This document shows positions 39,825 through 46,530 of a stretch of 64,000 bases of DNA, in pieces (position 1 is the first letter of the stretch; each line of letters starts with the position of its first letter). The DNA lies in NCBI GenBank assembly GCA_963731625.1, contig CAVSWH010000001.1, forward strand, positions 682,001 through 746,000, in the 5' to 3' direction. The notes beneath the pieces are model-generated. The model had not been told where the DNA came from and ran no database searches. It saw only the letters and a list, made by a program, of their open reading frames with translations. Origin of the DNA: PALSA-555 sp963731625 (GTDB lineage: Bacteria > Actinomycetota > Acidimicrobiia > IMCC26256 > PALSA-555). The position numbers and the translations under genes were made by a program.

Positions 39825-39993
39825 GACGGGGTCTCCTTTGCGGTTGGTCCTCCGCCCGCCGGCGCCCGGCGAAGCCGAGGCGACCGTGGAATGGCGGGCG
39901 TGCGTGATCCCGGACGAGGTCCGAGTCGACGCCGAGTGTAGCGGCCGGGATTCTCAGGCCTTCAGGTGACGTGCGCCCGTCGCCCCGGCGCGC
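39825..39993 (-). promoter_or_regulatory. rpsB promoter and leader
   Basis: TACACT on the minus strand (39940-39935) is the best -10 in front of rpsB; transcription would begin near 39928 and leave a leader of about 100 nt. A GC-rich inverted pattern (GCCGGCGCCCGGCG near 39857) could fold. No ribosomal-protein leader motif can be named from sequence alone. Confidence 0.4.
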
Positions 39994-40779
39994 TCAGGCG
40001 GGCTCGCTGAGCCGGCCGCGCAGCTGGAGGATCGCCTTCGTGTGGATCTGGCACACCCGGCTCTCGGTGACCCCGAGGATCCCGCCGACCTCGGCCAGGG
40101 TCAGGCCCTCGTAGTAGTAGAGGGTGAGGACGAGACGCTCCCGGTCGGGCATCCGGTTGATGGCGTCGGCGAGCAGGTGCTTCATCTCGTCGGTCTCGAA
40201 CGCCTCGACAGGGTCGTGGGCCCGGTCGGCGATCGTGTCGCCCACGGTCGCGGAGCCGCCCCCGTCGCCGCCGGAGCCCTGCTGGCGCCCGAGCAGCTCG
40301 TCGAGCGCGACGAGACCCGTGAAGGACACCTGGGAGAGGACGTGGTTGAGCTCCTCCTCGCCGAGGTCGAGCTCGGCGGCGACCTCTTTGTCGTCGGGGC
40401 TGCGCTTCAGCTCGTTCTCGAGCTTCGAGTAGGCACGCTCGACGGCGCGCGCCTTGGCCCGGATCGAGCGGGGCACCCAGTCGATCGAGCGCAGCTCGTC
40501 GATGATCGCCCCCTTGATCCGGCTGATCGCGTACGTCTCGAACTTGAACCCGCGGGCCGGGTCGAACTTGTCGATGGCGTCGATGAGCCCGAAGATGCCG
40601 TAGCTGACGAGGTCCGACTGCTCGATGCTCTGGGGCAGACCCGACGCCACCCGGCCGGCGACGAACTTCACGAGCGGCGAGTAGTGCAGGATCAGGCGCT
40701 CGCGGGCCTCGTGCGTCGCGTCCGCCTTGTACACCTGCCAGAGCTGGGTGACGACGGCTGTCGTGTCGTCCTCAGGCAC
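39994..40779 (-). CDS. whiG: RNA polymerase sigma factor, FliA/WhiG family
   Basis: A 261-residue sigma-70 group 3 factor. Region 2 reads LILHYSPLVKFVAGRVASGL, LVSYGIFGLIDAIDKFDPAR, then GFKFETYAISRIKGAIIDEL and RSIDWVPRSIRAKAR (region 2.3-3), and region 4 has LPDRERLVLTLYYYEGLTLA-like DRERLVLTLYYYEGLTLAEV with GVTESRVCQIHTKAI as the HTH. FliA controls flagella; WhiG controls sporulation in streptomycetes. In non-motile relatives the target is unknown, and no flagellar gene is in this window. GTG 40779 overlaps the xerC stop by 8 nt. Confidence 0.92.
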   Translation of the reverse strand: MPEDDTTAVVTQLWQVYKADATHEARERLILHYSPLVKFVAGRVASGLPQSIEQSDLVSYGIFGLIDAIDKFDPARGFKFETYAISRIKGAIIDELRSIDWVPRSIRAKARAVERAYSKLENELKRSPDDKEVAAELDLGEEELNHVLSQVSFTGLVALDELLGRQQGSGGDGGGSATVGDTIADRAHDPVEAFETDEMKHLLADAINRMPDRERLVLTLYYYEGLTLAEVGGILGVTESRVCQIHTKAILQLRGRLSEPA

Positions 40780-41674
40780 GGGGATGGGTCGCGGCGTGCA
40801 CGGCGCGGAGCCGGTCCTGGCTCAGGTGCGTGTACAGCTGCGTGGTCGTGAGGTCGGCGTGGCCGAGGAGCTCCTGGACGGCGCGCAGGTCCGCGCCGCC
40901 GTCGAGGAGATGGGTGGCGTACGCGTGGCGGAGCGCGTGCGGGTGGGTCCGACGCCCGTCGCGCAGCGGGACCGAGGCGACGACCCGGTGCGCGTCGCGT
41001 GGCGGGAGCGTGCGCCCGCGCCGCGTGAGGAACACGACGGGCGGCGAGTCCGTCGTGGCGAGCACAGGTCGGCTCTCGCGCAGGTAGGCGTCGAGCGCGG
41101 CGCGCGCCGGCGCACCGATCGGCACCCGCCGGGTCTTCGCCCGCTTCCCGAGCACCGTGACGAGGCCGGCCCGGAGGTCGCAGCCCTCGAGGCGGAGCCC
41201 GCACGCCTCGCTGACCCGCAGCCCCGCCCCGTAGAGCAGCTCGAGGAACGCCACGTCGCGCTGGGCGAGCGCGCGGGCGAGCGGATCGTCGTCCACGGCG
41301 GTCACCTTCGCGGCCGCGCCGTCGAGCAGCGCGACGGCGTCGGCGGCGCTCGGCACCCGGGGCAGGCGCGCCTCGCGCTTCGGGGCGTGCAGGGCGCGGC
41401 CGGGGTCGCCGGCGAGCTGGCCGGTGTGGCGCAGGTGGGCGATGAGGGCCCGCACCGAGGCGGCCTTGCGGGCCACGGTCCGGCGGGCGAAGCCCCTGGT
41501 CTCGAGGTAGGCGAGGTAGCGGCGCAGGGTGCGCCGGTCGAGGGCCGACGGGTCGGGGCAGCCCCCACGCTCGGCCCATGCCACGAACTCCGTCGCGTCG
41601 TGCTCGTAGGCCCGGCGCGTGTGCTCGCTGCGGCCGGCGAGTGAGGCGACGAGGCCCTCGACGTCCCAGGCCAT
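40772..41674 (-). CDS. xerC: Tyrosine recombinase XerC
   Basis: Site-specific recombinase for chromosome dimer resolution at dif. The ~300-residue protein has an N-terminal SAM-like domain (AGRSEHTRRAYEHDATEFVA) and the catalytic residues: Arg in LYGAGLRVSEACGL, Lys in LGKRAKTRRVP, His-x-x-Arg in THPHALRHAYATHLL, His in LLGHADLTTTQLYTH and the nucleophile Tyr in the same motif. The length and conserved genomic place next to whiG and rpsB mark it as the housekeeping XerC rather than a phage integrase. I place the start at ATG 41674; 41701 is an upstream alternative. Confidence 0.92.
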   Translation of the reverse strand: MAWDVEGLVASLAGRSEHTRRAYEHDATEFVAWAERGGCPDPSALDRRTLRRYLAYLETRGFARRTVARKAASVRALIAHLRHTGQLAGDPGRALHAPKREARLPRVPSAADAVALLDGAAAKVTAVDDDPLARALAQRDVAFLELLYGAGLRVSEACGLRLEGCDLRAGLVTVLGKRAKTRRVPIGAPARAALDAYLRESRPVLATTDSPPVVFLTRRGRTLPPRDAHRVVASVPLRDGRRTHPHALRHAYATHLLDGGADLRAVQELLGHADLTTTQLYTHLSQDRLRAVHAATHPRA

Positions 41675-41907
41675 GGGCGAAACGGTAGCAACAGGAGCCA
41701 CAGCAGCCGGCGAGGGTCGCGTCCCGTCCCGGCGTCCCGCGGACCCCGGTGTCGTGCGGCAGGGTCTTTCGCCACGCCCCGCCTAATTGTTGGTCCCAGC
41801 AACTTGGTCAGGCGGCGGTGAGACAGCGGACGGCGGCGCGCCGGGAGGGTGTCCGTGCGCCCGCGGCGGTCGGTCGTTTGGTTGTCGCAGCCGCACGTTA
41901 CGGTGCC
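41675..41907. other. Non-coding stretch upstream of xerC
   Basis: No gene is visible in these 233 bp, which continue into repeat copy 2 and a gene remnant up to 42220. GCCACGCCCCGCC near 41770 and the TTG...CAA palindrome around 41785-41805 (TTGTTGGTCCCAGCAA) are the only patterns I see. Confidence 0.4.
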
Positions 41908-42014
41908 TGTTGCGAAAGCCGTCGGTCCCCTCGGTAGGAGGGGGCGTGAAACTGCCTTCGGGCTGCCGACGCGAACCGCAAAGTACGCACAGGGCCGAAA
42001 TTGACCCACTACCC
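41908..42014 (-). repeat. Dispersed ~106-bp repeat, copy 2
   Basis: Matches 20495-20600 in the same orientation, including AGCCGTCGGTCCC, TCGGTAGGAGGG, GCGTGAAACTGCC, CGGGCTGCCGACG and the terminal TGACCCACTACCC. At its high-coordinate end it directly joins the interior of a TOBE-domain gene. It carries no transposase. Confidence 0.7.
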
Positions 42015-42198
42015 AACCAGTTGCGCGCCACCGTGAAGGAGGTCACCGATCGTTCGGTGATTGCCAACAATGTGGTGCTGGCGACAGACGATGACCGCGG
42101 TCGTCACGCGCGAGGCCGTCGCCGACCTCGGGCTCGCGCGTGGCGACGCGGTCACCGCGCTTGTGAGCGCTACCGAGGTCGGGCTCGGCGAGGAGTGA
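42015..42198 (+). pseudogene. TOBE/Mop-type molybdate-binding protein remnant
   Basis: Residues NQLRATVKEVTDRSVIANNV, starting directly at the repeat boundary (42015), and TAVVTREAVADLGLARGDAV plus TALVSATEVGLGEE, ending at the stop 42196-42198, together make up most of a molybdopterin/TOBE (Mop) domain. The first part is in a frame shifted by one base relative to the second, which starts at ATG 42091. The usual N-terminal M-x-LSAR is missing, replaced by repeat copy 2. So the gene has lost its start and its frame. Confidence 0.72.
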
Positions 42199-42220
42199 CG
42201 ATGACACAGGCTCCGCTGGC

Positions 42221-42628
42221 GTGAGCGTCACGGTGGCGCTCGACGAGCTGCGCGCCGCGCTCGACGGGCTCGAGCGAGCGCCGTACCTCGTCACGGTGGG
42301 CGACGACGGGCGGCCCCACGCCGTCGCGGTGCCGTGGCGCTGGCACGACGACGAGCTGGACGTGCCGGCCGGCAGCCGCAGCCTGGCGAACGCCGCGGCG
42401 CGTCCCGATGTGACGCTGCTCTGGCCGGCGAACGACGCCGGCGGCTACACGCTGATCGTCGACGCGACGGTCGTGCACACCGAGGGCACCGGGACCGGCG
42501 ACAACCTCGTGCGCGTCCGCCCGACGCGCGCCGTGCTGCACCGGCCCGCGACCGGCCCGACGGACACGGCGTGCGGGGCGGACTGCGTGCCGCTCACCGC
42601 GACGCCCGACGCGGGGCGCGCCGGCTGA
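42221..42628 (+). CDS. Pyridoxamine 5'-phosphate oxidase family protein
   Basis: A 135-residue PPOX-type split-barrel protein: LERAPYLVTVGDDGRPHAVA, VPWRWHDDELDVPAGSRSLA, NAAARPDVTLLWPANDAGGY, TLIVDATVVHTEG. It is short and lacks the longer C-terminal part of flavin oxidases, but has the typical TVGxDGRPHxVxV strand pair. Cofactor (FMN or F420) and substrate unknown. The last residues include two cysteines (TACGADCVPL). Start GTG 42221, following the TOBE remnant by 22 nt. It is the third PPOX protein in the window, after 11587-12252 and 14045-14551. Confidence 0.82.
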   Translation: MSVTVALDELRAALDGLERAPYLVTVGDDGRPHAVAVPWRWHDDELDVPAGSRSLANAAARPDVTLLWPANDAGGYTLIVDATVVHTEGTGTGDNLVRVRPTRAVLHRPATGPTDTACGADCVPLTATPDAGRAG

Positions 42629-42637
42629 TCGGGCCGG

Positions 42638-43435
42638 TTACTCGCCGGTGAAGCGCGGGTCGCGGCGTTCGAGGAACGCGGCCATCGCCTCGGCGGTGTC
42701 CTTCGACCCGAAGTTCGCGGCCTGGGCCAGGTCCTCGAACTCGAGCGCCTCGGCCATCGACACCGAGAACGACTGGTTCAGCTGCCGCTTCATGATCTGG
42801 AGCTGCACCGGCGCCTGCGCGGCGATGCGCCGGGCGAGGTCCTCGACGAAGGCCATGAGCTCGCCCGCCGGGATGACCCAGTTGACGAGCCCGAGCTCGG
42901 CGGCCTCGGCGGCGGAGATGATGTCGGCGAGGTAGGCGAGCTGCTTGGCCCGGTGCAGGCCGATGAGGCGGGGCAGCAGCCAGGACCCGCCGCCGTCGAG
43001 GGAGAGGCCGCGCCGGGCGAAGATCTCGGAGAAGCGGGCCGTGTCGGCGGCGACGATGAGGTCGCACCCGAGTGCGAGGTTGCAGCCCGCGCCGGTGGTC
43101 ACCCCGTTCACCGCGGCGATGGTCGGGAGGTGCAGCTCGTGGAGGCGCAGCGCGACGCGCCCGACGATGCGCATCGCCCGCACCGATCCGCCGAGCCCGC
43201 CCGGCCCGCTGTCGGGGATTCCGCCGAGCCCGCCCGGTGACAGGTCCGCACCCGAGGTGAACGCGTCACCCGCGCCGGTGAGGATCAGCACGCGCACGCT
43301 CGGGTCGTCCTCGAGCTCGTCGAACGCCGCGAGGAGCTCGCGCCACATCACCTGGTTGATCGCGTTCTTCTTCTCGGGCCGGTTGAACGTGAGCGTCGCG
43401 ACGTCGTCGTCGCGCCGCAAGAGCAGCGTCTCCAT
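42638..43435 (-). CDS. Enoyl-CoA hydratase/isomerase family protein
   Basis: A 265-residue crotonase-fold protein: ATLTFNRPEKKNAINQVMWR, LILTGAGDAFTSGADLSPGG (oxyanion hole), LPTIAAVNGVTTGAGCNLAL, and FSEIFARRGLSLDGGGSWLL. The catalytic Glu positions of true enoyl-CoA hydratase are not both obvious: the second region reads RGLSLDGGG with Asp in place of Glu, which suggests an isomerase- or hydrolase-type activity. Substrate unclear. The ATG at 43435 is divergent from a small membrane-protein gene, with a symmetrical promoter pair between (43436-43452). Confidence 0.9.
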   Translation of the reverse strand: METLLLRRDDDVATLTFNRPEKKNAINQVMWRELLAAFDELEDDPSVRVLILTGAGDAFTSGADLSPGGLGGIPDSGPGGLGGSVRAMRIVGRVALRLHELHLPTIAAVNGVTTGAGCNLALGCDLIVAADTARFSEIFARRGLSLDGGGSWLLPRLIGLHRAKQLAYLADIISAAEAAELGLVNWVIPAGELMAFVEDLARRIAAQAPVQLQIMKRQLNQSFSVSMAEALEFEDLAQAANFGSKDTAEAMAAFLERRDPRFTGE

Positions 43436-43452
43436 GCGGGTACCGTATCGCC
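43436..43452. promoter_or_regulatory. Symmetrical bidirectional promoter with overlapping -10 elements
   Basis: The 17 bp between the divergent genes contain TACCGT (43441-43446, plus strand) and TACGGT (43447-43442, minus strand), overlapping by five bases. Each lies exactly 6 nt before a start codon: GTG 43453 on the plus strand and ATG 43435 on the minus strand. Both messages would be leaderless. Confidence 0.55.
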
Positions 43453-43563
43453 GTGGGTTACAACCCGTACCGGAAGCGGGTGAAGCGGGGCAGCGACGTC
43501 GTGCTCGTCGGCGCCGCGCTCGTCGTCATCGCCGTGCTCGTGCTCTGGGCCGCGCTCGGCTGA
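43453..43563 (+). CDS. Small (36-residue) single-TM protein
   Basis: GTG 43453 to TGA 43563 encodes a basic N-terminus (VGYNPYRKRVKRGSDV) and one TM helix (VLVGAALVVIAVLVLWAAL). The positive-inside rule places the N-terminus in the cytoplasm. It lies 6 nt after a good -10 and one base before the next gene, so it is likely expressed. Function unknown. Confidence 0.6.
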   Translation: MGYNPYRKRVKRGSDVVLVGAALVVIAVLVLWAALG

Positions 43564-43564
43564 G

Positions 43565-43780
43565 GTGCCCGAGCACCGGTTCCGCGACGACGCCGACCCC
43601 GCGCCCGAGGTGCGGCGCGTGCAGCCCTACCAGGCGACGAAGACCTATCGCTGCCCGGGCTGTGACCATCCGATCCCGCCCGGCACGGGCCACATCGTCG
43701 TCGTGCCCGAGCGCGTGGAGGACCGGCGCCACTGGCACCGCGCCTGCTGGGACCGCGCCGCGCGGATGAAGCGCCGCTGA
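43565..43780 (+). CDS. Small zinc-ribbon protein of unknown function
   Basis: A 71-residue protein. A CxxC pair in KTYRCPGCDHPIPPG is followed by a HWHRACW motif (DRRHWHRACWDRAARMKRR) that can supply His and Cys to complete a zinc site. Actinobacterial relatives of this kind are sometimes mis-labelled as ATP/GTP-binding proteins. No enzyme motif. GTG 43565 lies one base after the small membrane protein's stop, so they form a two-gene operon. Confidence 0.75.
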   Translation: MPEHRFRDDADPAPEVRRVQPYQATKTYRCPGCDHPIPPGTGHIVVVPERVEDRRHWHRACWDRAARMKRR

Positions 43781-43781
43781 G

Positions 43782-44075
43782 CTACAGGTCCTTGCCGCCG
43801 AGCTCCTCGACGTTGACGTCCTTGAACGTCACGACGCGCACGGTGTTCACGAAGCGGGCGGGGCGGTACATGTCCCACACCCAGGCGTCGGTGAGCTCGA
43901 GCTCGAAGTAGGGCTGGCCGCGCTCGTCGTGGACCTGCAGGTTCACGCCGTTGGCGAGGTAGAAGCGGCGCTCGGTCTCGATGACGTAGGTGAACATCGG
44001 GAGCACGTCGCGGTACTCCCGGTACAGCTGGAGCTCGATCTCGGTCTCATACCGCTCGAGGTCCTCTGCGCTCAT
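43782..44075 (-). CDS. DUF2469 family protein
   Basis: A 97-residue acidic protein nearly identical in outline to the actinobacterial DUF2469 family: SAEDLERYETEIELQLYREY, VLPMFTYVIETERRFYLAN, and DMYRPARFVNTVRVVTFKDV. The gene is regularly found next to rplS and signal-peptidase or RNase HII genes, as here 6 nt after rplS, but its function is unknown. Confidence 0.92.
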   Translation of the reverse strand: MSAEDLERYETEIELQLYREYRDVLPMFTYVIETERRFYLANGVNLQVHDERGQPYFELELTDAWVWDMYRPARFVNTVRVVTFKDVNVEELGGKDL

Positions 44076-44081
44076 CGTCGG

Positions 44082-44426
44082 CTAGACCCGCTTCTCCTTG
44101 ACCTTCGCCGCCTTCCCGATCCGGTCGCGCAGGTAGTAGAGCTTGGCGCGCCGGACGTCCCCGCGGGTGGCGACCTCGATCTTGGCGACGATCGGCGAGT
44201 GCAGCGGGAAGGTCCGCTCCACGCCGACGCCGAAGCTGACCTTGCGGGCCGTGAAGGTCTCGCGCACGCCGCTGCCCTTGCGGCGGATCACGACGCCCTG
44301 GAAGACCTGGATGCGCTCCCGGCTCCCCTCCACGACACGGACGTGGACCTTCACCGTGTCACCGGCCGCGAACTCGGGGCGGTCGTCGCGCAGATGGGCG
44401 CGGTCGACGAGATCGGTGGTTTGCAT
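44082..44426 (-). CDS. rplS: 50S ribosomal protein L19
   Basis: L19 sits at the subunit interface of the 50S. The 114-residue protein has RPEFAAGDTVKVHVRVVEGS, RERIQVFQGVVIRRKGSGVR, TFTARKVSFGVGVERTFPLH and RRAKLYYLRDRIGKAAKVKE. Full length. It follows trmD as in the conserved order rpsP-khpA-rimM-trmD-rplS. Confidence 0.97.
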   Translation of the reverse strand: MQTTDLVDRAHLRDDRPEFAAGDTVKVHVRVVEGSRERIQVFQGVVIRRKGSGVRETFTARKVSFGVGVERTFPLHSPIVAKIEVATRGDVRRAKLYYLRDRIGKAAKVKEKRV

Positions 44427-44467
44427 CGGTCACTCTCCGGGGGCGGACGGGCCATCGTACTGGTCGC

Positions 44468-45190
44468 TCAGGCTTCGGGCGCCTCCCGGTCCAGGGCCGC
44501 CTGCTCCTCGGGGGTGAGGGCCCGGCCGGCCAGCAGGTCCGGCCGGCGGTCCCGGGTGCGGCGCAGCGCCGCCGCGGCCCGCCAGGCCGCGATCCGGGCG
44601 TGGTCCCCCGAGCGCAGCACGGCGGGGACGGCCCAGCCCCGGTACTCGGCCGGCCGGGTGTACTGGGGCTCCTCGAGGAGCCCGTCGGTGAACGACTCGT
44701 GCTCGGGCGACGCCTCGTTCCCAAGGACGCCGGGGACGAGGCGCGCGACGGCCTCGATGACGACGAGTGCCGCGGCCTCGCCGCCGGCGAGGACGTAGTC
44801 GCCGATCGAGAGCTCGCCGTCGCAGAGATGCTGGGCGACCCGCTCGTCGACGCCCTCGTAGCGGCCGCAGAGCAGCGAGAAGCCGGCGGTCGCGGCGAGC
44901 TCGCGGGCGATCGGCTGGTCGAAGCGCCGGCCCGCGGGGCCGAGCAGGAAGAGGGGGCGGGGCGGGTCCACGGCCTCGACGGCGGCGAAGAGCGGCTCGG
45001 GGCGCAGCACCATCCCCGCGCCGCCGCCAAAGGGCGTGTCGTCGACGCTCTTGTGCGGGTCGGTCGTGTAGCGGCGTGGATCGTGGAGCCGCACGTCGAG
45101 TCGCCCGGCGGCGCGCGCCTTCTCGAGCAGCGACGCGTCGAGCGCGCCCCGCACGTAGTCGGGGAAGATCGTGAAGACGTCGATGCGCAC
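44468..45190 (-). CDS. trmD: tRNA (guanine-N1-)-methyltransferase TrmD
   Basis: TrmD methylates G37 of tRNAs and so prevents frameshifting. The 240-residue SPOUT enzyme has RIDVFTIFPDYVRGALDASL, DDTPFGGGAGMVLRPEPLFA, LCGRYEGVDERVAQHL (catalytic loop with the knot Arg/Glu) and LSIGDYVLAGGEAAALVVIE. GTG 45190, 3 nt after rimM. Confidence 0.96.
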   Translation of the reverse strand: MRIDVFTIFPDYVRGALDASLLEKARAAGRLDVRLHDPRRYTTDPHKSVDDTPFGGGAGMVLRPEPLFAAVEAVDPPRPLFLLGPAGRRFDQPIARELAATAGFSLLCGRYEGVDERVAQHLCDGELSIGDYVLAGGEAAALVVIEAVARLVPGVLGNEASPEHESFTDGLLEEPQYTRPAEYRGWAVPAVLRSGDHARIAAWRAAAALRRTRDRRPDLLAGRALTPEEQAALDREAPEA

Positions 45191-45193
45191 GGC

Positions 45194-45673
45194 TCAGCCC
45201 TCGAGCAGGCCGTCGGGCGGGTCGACGACGACGCGGCCGTCGCCGTGCTCGACGATGAACACGACCGGGACGAGGCTGCCGTCGTCGAGGACCAGCAGGT
45301 CGTGCGCCGGGTTGGCCTCCACGGCGGTCACGCGTCCGTGGGGCCGGCCGGCCCGGTCGACGACGGCGGCGCCGATGAGCTGGTGCACCCACCACTCGTC
45401 CGGATCGTCCTCGTCGGCGAGGGGCGCGGCGTGCAGGCGCGTGCCGCGCAGGGCGATGGCGGCGTCGCGGTCGGTGACGCCCTCGAAGCGCAGCAGCCAC
45501 CGGCCCTGATGGGGCCGCGCCGCCTCCACGACGAGGGGCCGGTCCCCGGCGTAGAGGACGGCACCGACGGCGTGGCGCTCCTCGCGGTTGGAGCTGAACG
45601 TGACCGCGACCTCGCCGGTGAGCCCGTGGGGGCGTCCGACCCGGCCGACCTCGAGGCGCTGCGGCGGGTCCAC
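45194..45673 (-). CDS. rimM: 16S rRNA processing protein RimM
   Basis: RimM assists maturation of the 30S head domain by binding S19. The 159-residue product has the N-terminal RimM domain (LEVGRVGRPHGLTGEVAVTF) and a PRC-barrel (DEWWVHQLIGAAVVDRAGRP, VPVVFIVEHGDGRVVVDPPD). GTG 45673, 13 nt after the KH-protein gene. Confidence 0.94.
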   Translation of the reverse strand: MDPPQRLEVGRVGRPHGLTGEVAVTFSSNREERHAVGAVLYAGDRPLVVEAARPHQGRWLLRFEGVTDRDAAIALRGTRLHAAPLADEDDPDEWWVHQLIGAAVVDRAGRPHGRVTAVEANPAHDLLVLDDGSLVPVVFIVEHGDGRVVVDPPDGLLEG

Positions 45674-45686
45674 GCGCCCGCGGGTT

Positions 45687-46019
45687 CTACTCGGCGACGT
45701 CGACGGTCGCGCGCACGCCTTCGGACGCGCTCGCGGCCCGGGTCAGCTGGCGCATGGCCTGCACGACCCGGCCGCGCCGGCCGATCAGGCGGCCCATGTC
45801 GGAGGGGCTGGCGTGCACCAGCAGCACGATCTCGCCGCGGCGCTCCTCGATGTCGACGTCGACGGCGTCGGGCTCCTCGGCGAGGTAGCGGGCGATGTAC
45901 TCGACGACGGCCTTCGCCTTGCCGCCGACGATGCGGTTGCCCTCGCCGGCGACCTCGTCCTCGAAGTCGTCGTCATCGTCGTCGTAGCCCTCGTCGAAGT
46001 CGGGCTCTTCGTCGCTCAC
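45687..46019 (-). CDS. khpA: KhpA-like KH-domain RNA-binding protein
   Basis: A 110-residue protein with an acidic N-terminal run (EEPDFDEGYDDDDDDFEDEV) and a single KH domain (AVVEYIARYLAEEPDAVDVD, then PSDMGRLIGRRGRVVQAMRQ with the GxxG loop GRRG). KhpA proteins bind RNA, often with KhpB/Jag, and affect cell division or rRNA processing. GTG 46019 overlaps the rpsP stop by 4 nt. Confidence 0.92.
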   Translation of the reverse strand: MSDEEPDFDEGYDDDDDDFEDEVAGEGNRIVGGKAKAVVEYIARYLAEEPDAVDVDIEERRGEIVLLVHASPSDMGRLIGRRGRVVQAMRQLTRAASASEGVRATVDVAE

Positions 46020-46456
46020 GACGGCTCCTCGGTGGTGGCGTCGTCGGCGCTCGCCTCGGGCGCAGGGGCCTTGTCGGCGGGGGGCGGCGCCGCGGCGGGC
46101 GACTCGGGTTCGACCGGGGCAGCCTTCGCCGGCTTCGCCGGGGCACGGCCCGTGACGTAGGCGCGTCGGTTGAGCTTCGTGACCATCGGGCGGGTCTTCT
46201 CGCCTTGGTAGGTGCCCCAGACGCCGGTCACCGTGAGGAGCTTCTGGACCTGCTCGGTCGGCTGGGCGCCCTGCCGCAGCCAGGCGAGGGCGCGGTCGGC
46301 GTCGATGTCGACGCGGGACGGCTCGGCGCGGGGGCCGTAGTGGCCGATCGTCTCGATGATGCGCCCGTCGCGCGGTGAGCGCGCGTCGGCGACGACGACG
46401 CGGTAGCTGGGTTGCTTCGTCTTGCCGACGCGCAAGAGCCGAATCTTGACCGACAT
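46016..46456 (-). CDS. rpsP: 30S ribosomal protein S16
   Basis: S16 binds 16S rRNA helices 15 and 17. Conserved parts are SVKIRLLRVGKTKQPSYRVV, VADARSPRDGRIIETIGHYG and LAWLRQGAQPTEQVQKLLTV. The C-terminal ~55 residues are an Ala/Pro/Glu-rich extension (APEASADDATTEEPS at the end), usual for actinobacteria. ATG 46456 is chosen over an upstream in-frame codon at 46468. Confidence 0.96.
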   Translation of the reverse strand: MSVKIRLLRVGKTKQPSYRVVVADARSPRDGRIIETIGHYGPRAEPSRVDIDADRALAWLRQGAQPTEQVQKLLTVTGVWGTYQGEKTRPMVTKLNRRAYVTGRAPAKPAKAAPVEPESPAAAPPPADKAPAPEASADDATTEEPS

Positions 46457-46530
46457 GGGACCTTCCAACGTGGAGAGACGGAAAGGCTAGCGAATTGGAC
46501 GGGCTCGCCGGCCTCCGAGGCGACTCGGCC

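Noticed and set aside
40772..41674. Phage or island integrase next to the repeat at 41908-42014
   Set aside because: Sequence and position beside whiG and rpsB fit housekeeping XerC; no att sites, tRNA or phage genes nearby.
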